A stretch of 64,000 nt of DNA from JAIVJM01 sp963816985 (GCA_963816985.1 CAWFMF010000004.1:620001-684000); one strand, 5' to 3'; shown: positions 1 to 9,453, counted from the first letter of the stretch. The notes: generated by a model from the letters alone, not told the origin. Made by a program: numbers and translations.

Positions 1-776
1 GCGACCCGCTCGTCCGTCCCCATGACGACGTGCGCCGGGAGCTTGAGTCCTTCGGTCATCTCTCGCACCTGCTCTTCGGGCGACTCGACCGCGACGGCTA
101 AGACCGTCACGCGCTCGCCGTAACGCCGCCCGACCTCGCCGAGCCAGCCGAGTGTCGTGCGGCACGGCGGGCACCACGTCGCCCAGAACTCGACGACCAC
201 GACCTGCCCCGCGAGCGCCGAGGATTCCACCCGCCGCCCTTGCAAGTCCTGCATCGAGAAGGCTGGGAGCGCGGCGATTTCGAGCGGCGACTCGGACGGC
301 GCGGCGGCCCGCGCCTCGCCGTCGGCGGCGTTTCCGCGCAGAGCAATCTCAATCATGCGCGAGAGGTCGCGCTTGAACTTCTCGTGGCTGGACGCCTCCC
401 GCCACGGCGCGTAGCGTCCCACGTTGCGGCCCCACCCGCCGAAGTCTTCGGGCTTGGCGACGAGCATTTCGTCCACGAAGACGACCGGATATCTTTTGAC
501 CCCGAAACGCTCGGCGAGCTTCGACGTGCCCCAGTTCTCGCTCACGAAGCGCGCGCGCCCCTTGTAATTTTCGACGACATCTTTAATCAGCAAACTTGCC
601 GGGTCGGACAGGCTTCAAGTGTAAGGCCAGCGCACGAGCGTCACCGTCACCTGCCGCGCGCCGCCGTCGCCGCCGCCGTCGGGCCGCCGCGCCTCCCCCG
701 CCTTCTGCGCGGCGCACGCGCTGAAGGACAAGAGGCCCATGAGACACAAGGTCGCGAACGTTTTCCAGACCTTCAC
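1..776 (-). CDS. Thioredoxin-fold lipoprotein, candidate selenoprotein (in-frame TGA), C-terminus cut by window edge
   Basis: Begins at a GTG whose first bases overlap the stop of the upstream lipoprotein gene (GTGA), with GGGGGAG just upstream. Residues 1-21 form a lipoprotein signal (LLSFSAC). Codon 54 is TGA (615-617), yet the same frame stays open and protein-like on both sides: WPYT-TGA-SLSDPAS continues into a thioredoxin-like stretch with a cis-Pro-type RYPVVFVDE. A second TlpA-like domain follows with FWATWCPPC (Cys 202 and 205). If TGA is read as selenocysteine, the first domain has a UxxS redox motif where thioredoxins have CxxC. A hairpin that fits the bacterial SECIS rules lies at 588-601. 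The likely role is periplasmic thiol redox chemistry beside an efflux system. The alternative is a nonsense mutation or sequencing error. The C-terminus lies beyond base 1. Confidence 0.7.
588..601 (-). promoter_or_regulatory. Candidate bacterial SECIS hairpin downstream of in-frame TGA
   Basis: On the minus strand CGGCA-AGTT-TGCTG forms a 5-bp stem (one G-U pair) with a four-base loop. The loop starts 18 nt after the TGA at 615-617 and has G as its second base. Known bacterial SECIS rules ask for a G in the first two loop positions, a 4-16 bp upper stem and 16-37 nt from the UGA, so this fits. A stem this short can occur by chance. Confidence 0.45.
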
Positions 777-1861
777 TTTTTCTCCCCCGCCATGTACTCG
801 AAATAGCTCGGCAGCACCCGCTCCAGAATCGCGTCGGCACGCCTCAACTCGTCCTCGTTCGGCGAGCCCGCCTCCGACCCTTCGAGCGCCGTGCGCGCCA
901 TCTCCCAGAAGAGCAGCCCGACGCCTTGCTCCCGCCCGCCCGCGCCTTCGAGCTTGGAGCGCGCGGCGTCGCTCTTCTCGCGCAGGGAGGCCGCTGCGGG
1001 CGGCGCGGAGTCGGCGGCTTCGATGTGCGCGAGCACGCGCCGGGCTTCGAGGTACTTGAACAACGCGCCCGCGAACCTCCGCTCGCCGTTTAGCTCTCCG
1101 GCCATCTTGAGCGTCGAGTTGAGGGCGTTGAAGCGACCCTGCTGCGAGGCCGCGCCCGGACGACGGTAGGCGGTGAGCGTCTCGGCTTCGAGCCGCGCCA
1201 GTTCCGCATCGAGCGGTCGCAACTCTTTCGTCGTGCCCGTCTCCTTCGACCCGAAGTTGAGCCCGTGGCAGAAGAGCGCGAAGTCCATCCCGGCGGACGC
1301 CGCACCCATGTAGTAGAGGCCCGCGTCGAGCGTCGTGTTGAGGCCGTAGAGCCGCCCGGCCTCGTAGTGCGGCCTGACCTGCGTGAGCGACGCCTCGGCG
1401 AGCGCGGCGACCGCCGCAGGCAACTTCCCGCCCGCGCCCAAGCTCTTCTCCTTCGCGGCCAGCTCTTCGCCGAGCCGCTTCCACTCGCGCTCGAAGCCTT
1501 CCGTGCCCTGCTTCAAGACCTCCGCCTTCCGCCGACCGTACTCGCCCGCCATGACCGTCGAATGAATCTGCTGCAAGCGGTAGAGGCCGAGAGAGATTCG
1601 CCCGGCCCGCAAAGACTCTTCCACCCGCCGGAGTTCCGCCTCCTGCTGCCGCGCCTCGGCTTCGGGGAGCCCCGCCGCCGCGAGCACGCCCCGCAGGCGT
1701 TGCACTTCGGCGGAAATCCGTCCGCCCGCTTCGGGCCGCGCCCCCTTCTGCTGTCCGGCGCAGCCCGTCTGCGTGAGCAGCGTCAGCCAGACGAGGGCCG
1801 AGACGATTCGCGCCGCGCTTTTGCGTCCGAGCATCTTCGGCCTTGTCCCTTCGAAGCTCAT
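773..1861 (-). CDS. Lipoprotein of unknown function
   Basis: A 362-residue protein. Its ATG overlaps the stop of the upstream permease by four bases (ATGA), and its own stop overlaps the start of the thioredoxin-like gene, so all three are probably translationally coupled. The N-terminus is basic and hydrophobic and ends in a lipobox-like TQTGC (near residue 35), which suggests an exported lipid-anchored protein. The rest is rich in Ala, Glu, Arg and Leu with long helical stretches (for example around EARQQEAELRRVEESLRAG), and I see no catalytic motif. I do not recognise the family. Its position at the end of a seven-permease efflux operon suggests a periplasmic accessory role, which is inference only. 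Confidence 0.75.
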   Translation of the reverse strand: MSFEGTRPKMLGRKSAARIVSALVWLTLLTQTGCAGQQKGARPEAGGRISAEVQRLRGVLAAAGLPEAEARQQEAELRRVEESLRAGRISLGLYRLQQIHSTVMAGEYGRRKAEVLKQGTEGFEREWKRLGEELAAKEKSLGAGGKLPAAVAALAEASLTQVRPHYEAGRLYGLNTTLDAGLYYMGAASAGMDFALFCHGLNFGSKETGTTKELRPLDAELARLEAETLTAYRRPGAASQQGRFNALNSTLKMAGELNGERRFAGALFKYLEARRVLAHIEAADSAPPAAASLREKSDAARSKLEGAGGREQGVGLLFWEMARTALEGSEAGSPNEDELRRADAILERVLPSYFEYMAGEKK

Positions 1862-4278
1862 TGGTATCTGAGCGCACCCGCCGGGTCAACCCTCGTCGCC
1901 CGGCGCGCCGGGATGAGGCTCGCGAGCAGCGCCACTCCGGCGAGTGACACCGGCACCAGAGCGAACGTCAACGGGTCGGTGGTGCTCACCCCGTAGAGCA
2001 GGCTCGCCATCATGCGCGTCAGCAGGAAGGCCGCCGCGAGCCCCGCGCCGATTCCGCCCAGCGCCAGCAGCATGCCCTGCCCGACCACCATCCTGAGGAT
2101 GTCGCGCCCTTGCGCGCCGAGCGCGAGGCGGACGCTGAGTTCATGGCTGCGCTGCGAGACCGTGTAGGAGATGACGCCGTAGATGCCGACGGACGCGAGG
2201 AGCAGCCCGACCCCCGCGAAGATGGCGATCAGAAGCATCGTGAAGCGTTGGCGCGCGACCGACTCCGCCATCACCTGCTCCATCGTGCGGACGTTGTAGA
2301 GCGGAAGGTCTTTGTCGAGGGCCGCCACCTCGCGGCGGACGCCCGGCGCGAGCGCGAGCGGGTCGGCGGCGGCGCGCGCGACGAGCGTCATCGAGCGCCG
2401 GGGGAACTGCGCGTAGGGCGCGTACATCTGCGGGTAGGGCACCTTGTCGAGCCCCTCGTGCCTGATGTCCCTGACGACCCCGATGACCGTCCGCCACGGG
2501 CTCCTCGACGGGTCGCCGAGGTTGATGCGTTTGCCGACGGGGTCTTCGCCGGGCCAGTGGAGGCGGGCCATCGTCTCGTTGATGACGGTGACCTCCGGGG
2601 AGCCCGCCACGTGTCGCGCCGTGATGCCTTCGCCACGGACGAGCGCGATGCCCATCGTCGCGAAATAGTCCGAGCTGACGACTCTGTATTCGGCGTCCAT
2701 CACCTGTTCGGGGGGCGGCGCGGGCCGGCCTTCAATCTCGAAGGCGATGACATCGCCGCCGCCGCCCAGCGGCAGCGCGCTCACGGCAGCCGCCGACTCG
2801 ACGCCCGGCAACGCCGAGACGCGCCCCAGCAGTTGCTCGAAGAAGCCGGAGAGTTGCGGGGGCTCCTTGTACTTGGAGGCGGGCAGCGCCAGACTGACCG
2901 CCATGATGCGCTCCGGCTTGAAGCCGGGGTCAACTTCTTGCAGGCGCATGAAGCTGCGAATCATCAGGCCCGCGCCCGTGAGCATGACGACGGCGATGGC
3001 CATCTCCGCGATGACGAGCGCGTTGCGCAACCTCCTCCCGCCGACGCCGGTCGTCGAGCTGCGGCTGCCCTCCTTGAGCGCTTCCGTGAGGTCGGAGCCG
3101 GTCGCGTAGAGCGCCGGGAGTAGGCCGAAGACGACGCCCGTCGCGAGCGAGACGAGAAGCGTGAAGCCGAGCACTTTCCAGTCGAGGCCGACCTCATCGA
3201 GCCGTGGCAGGTTGCCCGGCCCGAGCGCGAGCAGCACGTCTATCCCCCACATCGCGAAGAGGAGCCCCAGCGCGCCGCCCGCGAGCGCGAGCAGCACGCT
3301 CTCCGACAGGAACTGCCGGACGAGCCTCAACCGCCCCGCGCCGAGGGCCGTGCGGACGGCGATCTCCTGCCGCCGCGACGCCGCGCGCACGAGCAGCAAA
3401 TTGGCGACGTTCGCGCATGCGATGAGCAGCAGGAAGCCGACCACGCCCGTCAGCACCCACAGCGCCGCGCGCGCGTCGCCGACGAGCCTTTCCTGTAGCG
3501 GGACGAGCGTCACGCCCCACCCGGCGTTGGTCGCCGGGTAAGCCTCGGCGAGCCGGGAGGCGACCGCCCCCATCTCGGAGCGCGCCCCGTCGAGCGCCGC
3601 GCCCGGCTTGAGGCGCGCGACCACGCTGAGGTAGTCGCCCCGCCGCGCCGCCTGTTCGAGGTTGAAGGCGAGCGGCACCCACATCTCCGGCTGCGGGCCC
3701 GTTTCGGGGTGCTTGAACCCTTCGGCGGCGACCCCGACGACCGTGTACGGGTTGCCGTTGAGCGTGAGGGTCTGGCCGAGGATTTTCGTGTTCGACCCGT
3801 AACGGCGCTGCCACAGCCCTCGGCTCAGGACGACGACGCGGTTCTTGCCGGGCGTGTTCTCTTCGGCGAGGAAGCCGCGCCCGAGCGACGGCTCGACGCC
3901 GAGGACGGGGAAGAAGTTGGCGGAGACGGCGGCTCCCTCGATGCGCTCCGGCTCGCCCTCGCCCGTCAGCGCCAGCGGCGTGCCGGCGAAGGCCGCGATG
4001 CCCTCGAAGCTCTGGCCCTGCTGTCGCCAGTCGTTGTAGTTCGGGAGCGAGGCCGGCTCCCGCAGGATGTTATTGGTCTCGTTGGTCTCCCAAATCCAGA
4101 CGAGCCGTTCCGCCGCCGGGTAAGGCAGCGGGCTCAGGAGGACGGCCTTGACCACGCTGAAGATGGCCGTGTTCGCGCCGATGCCCAAGGCCAGCGCCAG
4201 CACCGCCACCACGCTGAAGCCGGGACTTTTGAACAGCACCCTGACCGCGTACCGCACGTCACGCAAGAGATTCCCCAT
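1858..4278 (-). CDS. MacB/FtsX-family ABC permease, ADOP type (permease 1)
   Basis: About 806 residues with the architecture MacB periplasmic core, FtsX, MacB core, FtsX: an N-terminal membrane helix (SVVAVLALALGIGANTAIF), three helices near 270-390, a second periplasmic domain and a C-terminal FtsX block. This doubled form is the acidobacterial 'duplicated permease'. Two ATGs lie in tandem; the one at 4278 has GGAGG at the better spacing (5 nt). It is the most divergent of the seven copies at the C-terminus (LIPARRATRVDPAGALRYQ, against ACYVPARRATKVDPMVALRYE in most others) and lacks a heptad repeat after its stop, being coupled instead to the lipoprotein gene. It probably works with the single ATPase at 19.6-20.3 kb; the substrate is unknown. 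Confidence 0.9.
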   Translation of the reverse strand: MGNLLRDVRYAVRVLFKSPGFSVVAVLALALGIGANTAIFSVVKAVLLSPLPYPAAERLVWIWETNETNNILREPASLPNYNDWRQQGQSFEGIAAFAGTPLALTGEGEPERIEGAAVSANFFPVLGVEPSLGRGFLAEENTPGKNRVVVLSRGLWQRRYGSNTKILGQTLTLNGNPYTVVGVAAEGFKHPETGPQPEMWVPLAFNLEQAARRGDYLSVVARLKPGAALDGARSEMGAVASRLAEAYPATNAGWGVTLVPLQERLVGDARAALWVLTGVVGFLLLIACANVANLLLVRAASRRQEIAVRTALGAGRLRLVRQFLSESVLLALAGGALGLLFAMWGIDVLLALGPGNLPRLDEVGLDWKVLGFTLLVSLATGVVFGLLPALYATGSDLTEALKEGSRSSTTGVGGRRLRNALVIAEMAIAVVMLTGAGLMIRSFMRLQEVDPGFKPERIMAVSLALPASKYKEPPQLSGFFEQLLGRVSALPGVESAAAVSALPLGGGGDVIAFEIEGRPAPPPEQVMDAEYRVVSSDYFATMGIALVRGEGITARHVAGSPEVTVINETMARLHWPGEDPVGKRINLGDPSRSPWRTVIGVVRDIRHEGLDKVPYPQMYAPYAQFPRRSMTLVARAAADPLALAPGVRREVAALDKDLPLYNVRTMEQVMAESVARQRFTMLLIAIFAGVGLLLASVGIYGVISYTVSQRSHELSVRLALGAQGRDILRMVVGQGMLLALGGIGAGLAAAFLLTRMMASLLYGVSTTDPLTFALVPVSLAGVALLASLIPARRATRVDPAGALRYQ

Positions 4279-4294
4279 CATCACCTCCAAATCA

Positions 4295-4387
4295 AAGTCA
4301 GAAGTCAGAAGTCAGAACGATGAACGCGGAACTGAAAGAAGAAAGGCGGCTGTTTTTAGTTCATCGTTCAGCGTTCTGACTTCTGCG
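4295..4387. repeat. Inverted heptad-repeat hairpin between permeases 1 and 2
   Basis: AGTCAGA units repeat in tandem (three copies, then two degenerate ones) and face an inverted array ending in TTCTGACTTCTGCG. The space between the arms is purine-rich. Near-identical units separate most permease genes of this cluster. Confidence 0.85.
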
Positions 4388-4389
4388 TT

Positions 4390-6843
4390 TCATTCGTATC
4401 TGAGTGCCACCATCGGGTCTACTTTCGTCGCGCGGCGCGCGGGCACGTAGCAGGCGACGAGCGCGACCGCCGCGAGCAAGGCCGTGATGGCGGCGAAGGT
4501 CACGGCGTCGGTCGCCGAGACGCCGTAGAGGATGCTCGACAGCACGCGCGTCACGGCGAAGGCCGCGAGGAGCCCGACGCCGACGCCCACGAAGGCCAGA
4601 CGCATCCCCTGCCCGGCGACGAGCCGGAGCACGTCTCTTCCTTGCGCGCCGAGGGCCATGCGGATGCCTATCTCGTGCGTCCGGCGGCTGACGCTGTAGG
4701 CCATCACGCTGTAGAGACCTGAGGCCGCGAGCAGGAGCGCGAGCAGCCCGAAGCTTAACGAAAGCGACGCCGCCATCTTCGTCCCCCAGAGCGCCCACGT
4801 CATGTGCTCCTTGAGAGTCTTGACGCCGTAGACGGGGAGCTGTGGGTCGAGCGAGCGGATTGCGCCGCGCACTCCGCCCACGACGCCGAGCGGGTCGCCC
4901 GAAGTCCGCACCAGCAGGACGACGCCCGGATCGTAAGCCTGCTCCATCGGGAAATAGAGGAAGGGGCGCGGCGTCTCGCCGAGGCTGCGGTAGCGACCGT
5001 TGCGCGCCACGCCGACGACCTCTCGCGGGCGACCGCCGCCGACGACCAGACGCTTGCCCAACGCGCTCTCGCCCGGCCACAAACGCTCGGCCAGAGTCTG
5101 GTTGATGACGCAGACGCGCGCCGCGTCCTTCGTGTCGGAGGCGGCGATGTCGCGCCCCTGAAGGAGTGAAATCTGGAGCGCGTCGAAGTGGCCGGGGCCG
5201 ACCGCGTTGTAAGGGACGCTCAGACCCTCGCCGGGCGGCGGCGCGGCTTGGCCCTCGGCGTAGACGGGGCCGGTCGAGCTTGAGCTGTCGCCGAGCTGAA
5301 GATACCGCGCGACGCTCGCGCGCTCGACGCCGGGCACGGCCTCGACGCGCTCCACGAGTTGGCGGAAGAAGGCCTTGCCGCGCTCCTCGTCGTAGCCGAG
5401 GAGGCCGGGGTTCAAAGAGACGGCGAGCCCGCGCTCGGTCTGGAAGCCGGGGTCAATCCCCTGCGCGTTGACGAAGCTCTTGACGAGCAAGCCGCCGCAG
5501 ACCAGCACGACCAAAGAGAGCGCGACCTGCGTCACGACGAGCAGGTCTTTCAAGGTCACGCGCCGCCCGCCTTGACGGAGCGCGACCGTCTCGTTCTTGA
5601 GCACGGGCACGAGGTCTGTCTTCGAGGCTTGCAGCGCGGGCGCGAGCCCGAACACCACGCCCGTCACGAGCGAGACGCCGAGCGTGAACCAGAGCGCGCG
5701 CGTGTCGGGCGCGAAATCCATGATGACCGTGTAGGGGAGGACGGGAATCATCGCCTGCATCAAGTCCGCCGCCCAGAAGGCGAGGAGCAGTCCGAGCCCG
5801 CCCGCGAGGACTGCTAAGAGCACGCTCTCCGTCAACAACTGCCGCACGACCCGCGCGCGGCTCGCGCCGAGTGCGAGCCGGATGCCTATCTCCTTGCGCC
5901 GCGCCGCCGCGCGCGCGAGCAAAAGATTCGCGACGTTGGCGCACGCGATTAAAAGCACCAGCGCGACGACGCCGAGCGCGAGCCCCGCGCCGAGCTTGAC
6001 CGTCCCGGCCATGTGGTCGTAGCGCCCCTCGGTTTCCGGTAGCACCTGCGCCTTCATGTTCCGGTCGCGCTGGTCCGGGTAGGCGTCGGCGAGCCTCTGC
6101 GCGACGGTCGTCAAGACCGCCGCCGCGCGCTCGCGCGTCACGCCGTCTTTGAGCCTCCCGACGACGTTCAGGCGGTGGTCGCCACGCCTGTCGAGCCAGT
6201 TGGCCTCGCGCGTCACCTGCTCCTGCATCATCAACGGAACCCAGAAGTCCATCGCGAGCCCGAACTTCGTCCCCGTGAACTCGCGCGGCGCGACGCCGAC
6301 GACCGTGAAGGGCTGGCCGTTCAAGGTGATGCTCTTGTTGACGACCGAAGGGTCTGCCGCGAACCGCTTCTCCCAGAGGCTGTGACTTAAGACGACGACC
6401 GGGTGCGAGCCCGGCGCGCGATCCTCTTCGGGCAAAAAGGCGCGGCCCCGCGCGGGCCGGACGCGGAGCACGTCGAAGTAGTTGCCGCTCACCAGCTCGC
6501 CCCACACCAGATCGTTCTGGTTGTTGTTGCTCAGCGCCGCCTGCGTGATGCGGTGCGCGAGCAACCCCTCGAAGACCTCGCCGGACTGCTCGCTGTAGTC
6601 GCGAAAGTCGGGGTGCGAAAAGTCCTCAATCATGTCGCCGGGGTTGCGCCCCTCGAAGATGCGGACTAATCCTTCAGGCTCCTCGACCGGCAGGGGCCGC
6701 AGCAGGAACGCGCTCACCGCGCTGAACATCGCGCTGTTCGCGCCGATGCCCAGAGCGAGCGTCACGACCGCCACCGCCGTAAACCCCGGCGTCTTCCACA
6801 GCATCCGAAACCCGTACCGCAGGTCTTGCCACAGAGTCTTCAT
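4390..6843 (-). CDS. MacB/FtsX-family ABC permease, ADOP type (permease 2)
   Basis: About 817 residues. The ATG at 6843 follows TCGGAGGTGACG, giving GGAGG at 5-nt spacing. It has the full doubled layout of MacB core and FtsX domains, with the N-terminal helix AVAVVTLALGIGANSAMF, the middle FtsX block with LIACANVANLLLARAAARRK, and the C-terminal ending CYVPARRATKVDPMVALRYE. Compared with permease 1, the first periplasmic domain has a different loop (HRITQAALSNNNQND), so the paralogs differ mainly in the periplasm-facing parts. That would suit different cargo or partner lipids, although this is inference. Upstream and downstream spaces are filled by heptad repeats. Confidence 0.9.
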   Translation of the reverse strand: MKTLWQDLRYGFRMLWKTPGFTAVAVVTLALGIGANSAMFSAVSAFLLRPLPVEEPEGLVRIFEGRNPGDMIEDFSHPDFRDYSEQSGEVFEGLLAHRITQAALSNNNQNDLVWGELVSGNYFDVLRVRPARGRAFLPEEDRAPGSHPVVVLSHSLWEKRFAADPSVVNKSITLNGQPFTVVGVAPREFTGTKFGLAMDFWVPLMMQEQVTREANWLDRRGDHRLNVVGRLKDGVTRERAAAVLTTVAQRLADAYPDQRDRNMKAQVLPETEGRYDHMAGTVKLGAGLALGVVALVLLIACANVANLLLARAAARRKEIGIRLALGASRARVVRQLLTESVLLAVLAGGLGLLLAFWAADLMQAMIPVLPYTVIMDFAPDTRALWFTLGVSLVTGVVFGLAPALQASKTDLVPVLKNETVALRQGGRRVTLKDLLVVTQVALSLVVLVCGGLLVKSFVNAQGIDPGFQTERGLAVSLNPGLLGYDEERGKAFFRQLVERVEAVPGVERASVARYLQLGDSSSSTGPVYAEGQAAPPPGEGLSVPYNAVGPGHFDALQISLLQGRDIAASDTKDAARVCVINQTLAERLWPGESALGKRLVVGGGRPREVVGVARNGRYRSLGETPRPFLYFPMEQAYDPGVVLLVRTSGDPLGVVGGVRGAIRSLDPQLPVYGVKTLKEHMTWALWGTKMAASLSLSFGLLALLLAASGLYSVMAYSVSRRTHEIGIRMALGAQGRDVLRLVAGQGMRLAFVGVGVGLLAAFAVTRVLSSILYGVSATDAVTFAAITALLAAVALVACYVPARRATKVDPMVALRYE

Positions 6844-6856
6844 CGTCACCTCCGAA

Positions 6857-6942
6857 AATGATGAATGCGGAATGATGAATGATGAATGAAGAAGACGGCT
6901 TGCCTTTCATTCATCATTCATCACTCATCACTCATCATTTCA
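6857..6942. repeat. Inverted heptad-repeat hairpin between permeases 2 and 3 (ATGAATG word)
   Basis: ATGATGA/ATGAATG-type heptads (6857-6890) face an inverted set TCATTCATCATTCATC and relatives (6906-6942). It sits at the same place as the AGTCAGA-type units between other permeases but is built from a different heptamer. Confidence 0.85.
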
Positions 6943-9351
6943 TTCGTACCGAAGTGCCACCATCGGGTCTACTTTCGTCGCTCGACGTGCGGGCACGTAG
7001 CAGGCGAGGAGTGCGACCGCCGCGAGCAGCAAGGCGACGCCCGCGAAGGTCGCGGGGTCGGTGGCCCCGACGCCGTAGAGCAGGCTCGACATCAAACGCG
7101 TGACGGCGAAGGCCGCCGCGAGCCCGACGACGACGCCGACGACTGTGAGCCGCATCCCCTGACCGATGACGAGGCCGAGCACGTCTCTTCCCTGCGCGCC
7201 GAGGGCCATGCGGATGCCTATCTCGTGCGTCCTCTGGTTGACCGAGTAGCTGATGACGCCGTAGAGGCCGAGCGCCGTCAGCATCATCGCCAGCACGGCG
7301 AAGCCCGCCATCAGAGACATCACGAAGCGCCTGTCCGCGACGTTCTGCGTGAGCAGGTACTCGACCGTCCGCACCTTCCACACGGGCTGGTCGCGGTCAA
7401 CCGACCAGACCGCGTCCTTGACCGCCTTCGAGAGCGCCAGAGGCTCGCCGACGGCGCGCACGACGAGCGTCCCGAAGATGTGCGGGTTCTGCGCGTAGGG
7501 CGCGTAGACCTGCGAGCGTTGTTCTTCGCCGAGGTCGTACTGCTTGGCGTCGCCGACGACGCCGACGACGACCACCGTCACTTTGCGTTCGGGCAACTCC
7601 AACTGCTTGCCGAGGGGGTCTTCGCCCGGCCAAGTCCTCTCGGCCATGAAACGGTTGACGATGATGACGGGCGGCGCGTCGGGGCCGTCCTGCTCCGTGA
7701 AGTTGCGCCCGCGCAAAAGCGGCAGCCCGACGGTCTCGATGTAGTACGGGTCAATCGCGTTTTCGAGCGCGCGCGACTCCTGCCCCTTCGGCGGGACGGG
7801 CTGGCCCGGCACGAGGTAACTGGCCGTGCCGCCGTTGCCGCTGAAGGGCAACGCCCGCACGACCGCCGCCGCGCGCACGCCCGCCACTTCGCGCACGCGC
7901 TCTTGCACGCGCCGGTGGAAGGCCCACTGCTCCTCGCCCTTCGGGTACTTGTTCTTCGGCATCCGGTACTCCATCGTCAGGAGGTTCTCCGGGTTGAAGC
8001 CCGGACTGACGTGGAGCAGGCGGTAGAAGCTGTTTAAGAGCAACCCCGCGCCGACGAGCAGCACGAGCGAGACGGCGACCTGCGTGACGACGAACGCGCT
8101 CCGCAGGCGCATCCGCCCCGCGCCCTCGCCCAGAGCCCCGCCGCCGCCCTCCTTCAGCGTCCGGCTCACGTCCGCCTTCGACAACTGCAAGGCCGGGACG
8201 ACGCCGAACAGCAACCCCGTCAACACCGAGAGGCCGAGCGAGAAGGCGAGCACCTGCGCGTCCAAGCCGATGTCCTGCGCGCCGGTCGGCAGTTGACTGG
8301 GGTTGAGCGCCAGAAGCGCGTCCACGCCCCACACCGCCAGAATCACCCCGGCGACCCCGCCCGCGAAGGCGAGCAGCAAGGTCTCCGTCAACAACTGCCG
8401 CAGCAGCCTCGCGCGGCTCGCGCCGAGCGCCGAGCGGAGCGCCACCTCCTTCTGCCGCGCCGCGCCGCGCGCCAGCAGAAGGTTCGCGATGTTGGCGCAC
8501 GCAATCAGCAGGATGAAGCCGACCGCGCCGAGCAGCAGAAACAGTTGCGGGCGGAGGTCTTCGACGAGCTGTTCGTGCAAGCCGACGACCTCGATGCCGC
8601 GCCCCTGATTGTCTTCGGGGTAAGCCTGTTCGAGACGCTTGGCGATGGCGCTCAGCTCGGTCTGCGCCTCTTCGTAAGTGACGCCCGGCTTGAGCCGTCC
8701 GAGCACGTAGCAGTTGTGCGACGCGCGCTCGTTCTTATAGTTCGGCCACTTCTGCGCGGGCAGCCACACGTCGGGCTGGATGGAGGGGTAACGAAAATCC
8801 TCCGCCATCACGCCGACGACCGTGTAGGGCTCGCCGTTAAAGATGAGCGGCTTGCCGAGCAGCTTCTCATCGCCGCCGAAGCGGTTCCGCCAGAAGTCGT
8901 AACTGATGAGGGCGACGCGCTCGGCCCCCGCCGCGTCCTCCTGCGGCAGGAAGGCGCGACCGGCGGCGGTCTGCACGCCGAGGATTTGGAAGAAGCTCGA
9001 AGAGACGAAGCCGCCCACGACGCGCTCCGGCTCCTCGCCGCCCGTGAGGTTGACGCTCTGCGGGACGAACGTCGCCAAGCCCTCGAAGACACGGCTCTGG
9101 CCCCGGTAGTCCTCAAGGTTCGGGACGGAGATGAAGTCGCGCGGTATCTTCTGCGTCGTCTCGAAGACCGAGACGAGCCGCTCCGAGTCCCTGAACGGCA
9201 GCGGCCTCAAGAGCACCGCGTTGACGACCGAGAAGATGGCCGTGTTCGCCCCTATCCCTAAGGCGAGCGTCAAGACCGCCACCACCGTGAAGCCGGGCCG
9301 CTTCAAAAGCGTCCGCAGCCCGAACCGCATGTCCTGTAGCAGAGTTCTCAT
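6940..9351 (-). CDS. MacB/FtsX-family ABC permease, ADOP type (permease 3)
   Basis: About 803 residues, with the ATG at 9351 preceded by TTGGAGGTCGTG (GGAGG at 5 nt). The domain order is the same as in its neighbours, with AVLTLALGIGANTAIFSVVN at the N-terminus, IACANIANLLLARGAARQKE in the middle FtsX block and ACYVPARRATKVDPMVALRYE at the end. The first periplasmic domain carries SVPNLEDYRGQS in place of the corresponding loop of permease 2. The C-terminal 30-40 codons are nearly the same as in permeases 2, 4, 5, 6 and 7 at DNA level, which points to tandem duplication or gene conversion. It belongs to the efflux operon led by the MacA-like adaptor. Confidence 0.9.
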   Translation of the reverse strand: MRTLLQDMRFGLRTLLKRPGFTVVAVLTLALGIGANTAIFSVVNAVLLRPLPFRDSERLVSVFETTQKIPRDFISVPNLEDYRGQSRVFEGLATFVPQSVNLTGGEEPERVVGGFVSSSFFQILGVQTAAGRAFLPQEDAAGAERVALISYDFWRNRFGGDEKLLGKPLIFNGEPYTVVGVMAEDFRYPSIQPDVWLPAQKWPNYKNERASHNCYVLGRLKPGVTYEEAQTELSAIAKRLEQAYPEDNQGRGIEVVGLHEQLVEDLRPQLFLLLGAVGFILLIACANIANLLLARGAARQKEVALRSALGASRARLLRQLLTETLLLAFAGGVAGVILAVWGVDALLALNPSQLPTGAQDIGLDAQVLAFSLGLSVLTGLLFGVVPALQLSKADVSRTLKEGGGGALGEGAGRMRLRSAFVVTQVAVSLVLLVGAGLLLNSFYRLLHVSPGFNPENLLTMEYRMPKNKYPKGEEQWAFHRRVQERVREVAGVRAAAVVRALPFSGNGGTASYLVPGQPVPPKGQESRALENAIDPYYIETVGLPLLRGRNFTEQDGPDAPPVIIVNRFMAERTWPGEDPLGKQLELPERKVTVVVVGVVGDAKQYDLGEEQRSQVYAPYAQNPHIFGTLVVRAVGEPLALSKAVKDAVWSVDRDQPVWKVRTVEYLLTQNVADRRFVMSLMAGFAVLAMMLTALGLYGVISYSVNQRTHEIGIRMALGAQGRDVLGLVIGQGMRLTVVGVVVGLAAAFAVTRLMSSLLYGVGATDPATFAGVALLLAAVALLACYVPARRATKVDPMVALRYE

Positions 9352-9368
9352 CACGACCTCCAAATCAA

Positions 9369-9453
9369 AGTCAGAAGTCAGAACGCTGAACGCATGAACA
9401 GAAAGAAGAAAGGCGGCTGTTTTTAGTTCATCGTTCAGCGTTCTGACTTCTGC
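9369..9453. repeat. Inverted heptad-repeat hairpin between permeases 3 and 4
   Basis: AGTCAGA-type heptads (9369-9399) face the inverted set AGTTCATCGTTCAGCGTTC and onward (9425-9453), with a GAAAGAAGAAAGGCGGCTGT loop. It is nearly the same sequence as the units at 4295, 11915, 14471 and 17002. Confidence 0.88.

Noticed and set aside
2110..3123. Long plus-strand open frame of 337 codons opposite permease 1
   Set aside because: It is very rich in Arg, Asp and Glu in a way typical of the reverse strand of high-GC genes, and has no motif or ribosome site. The permease on the minus strand explains this DNA.
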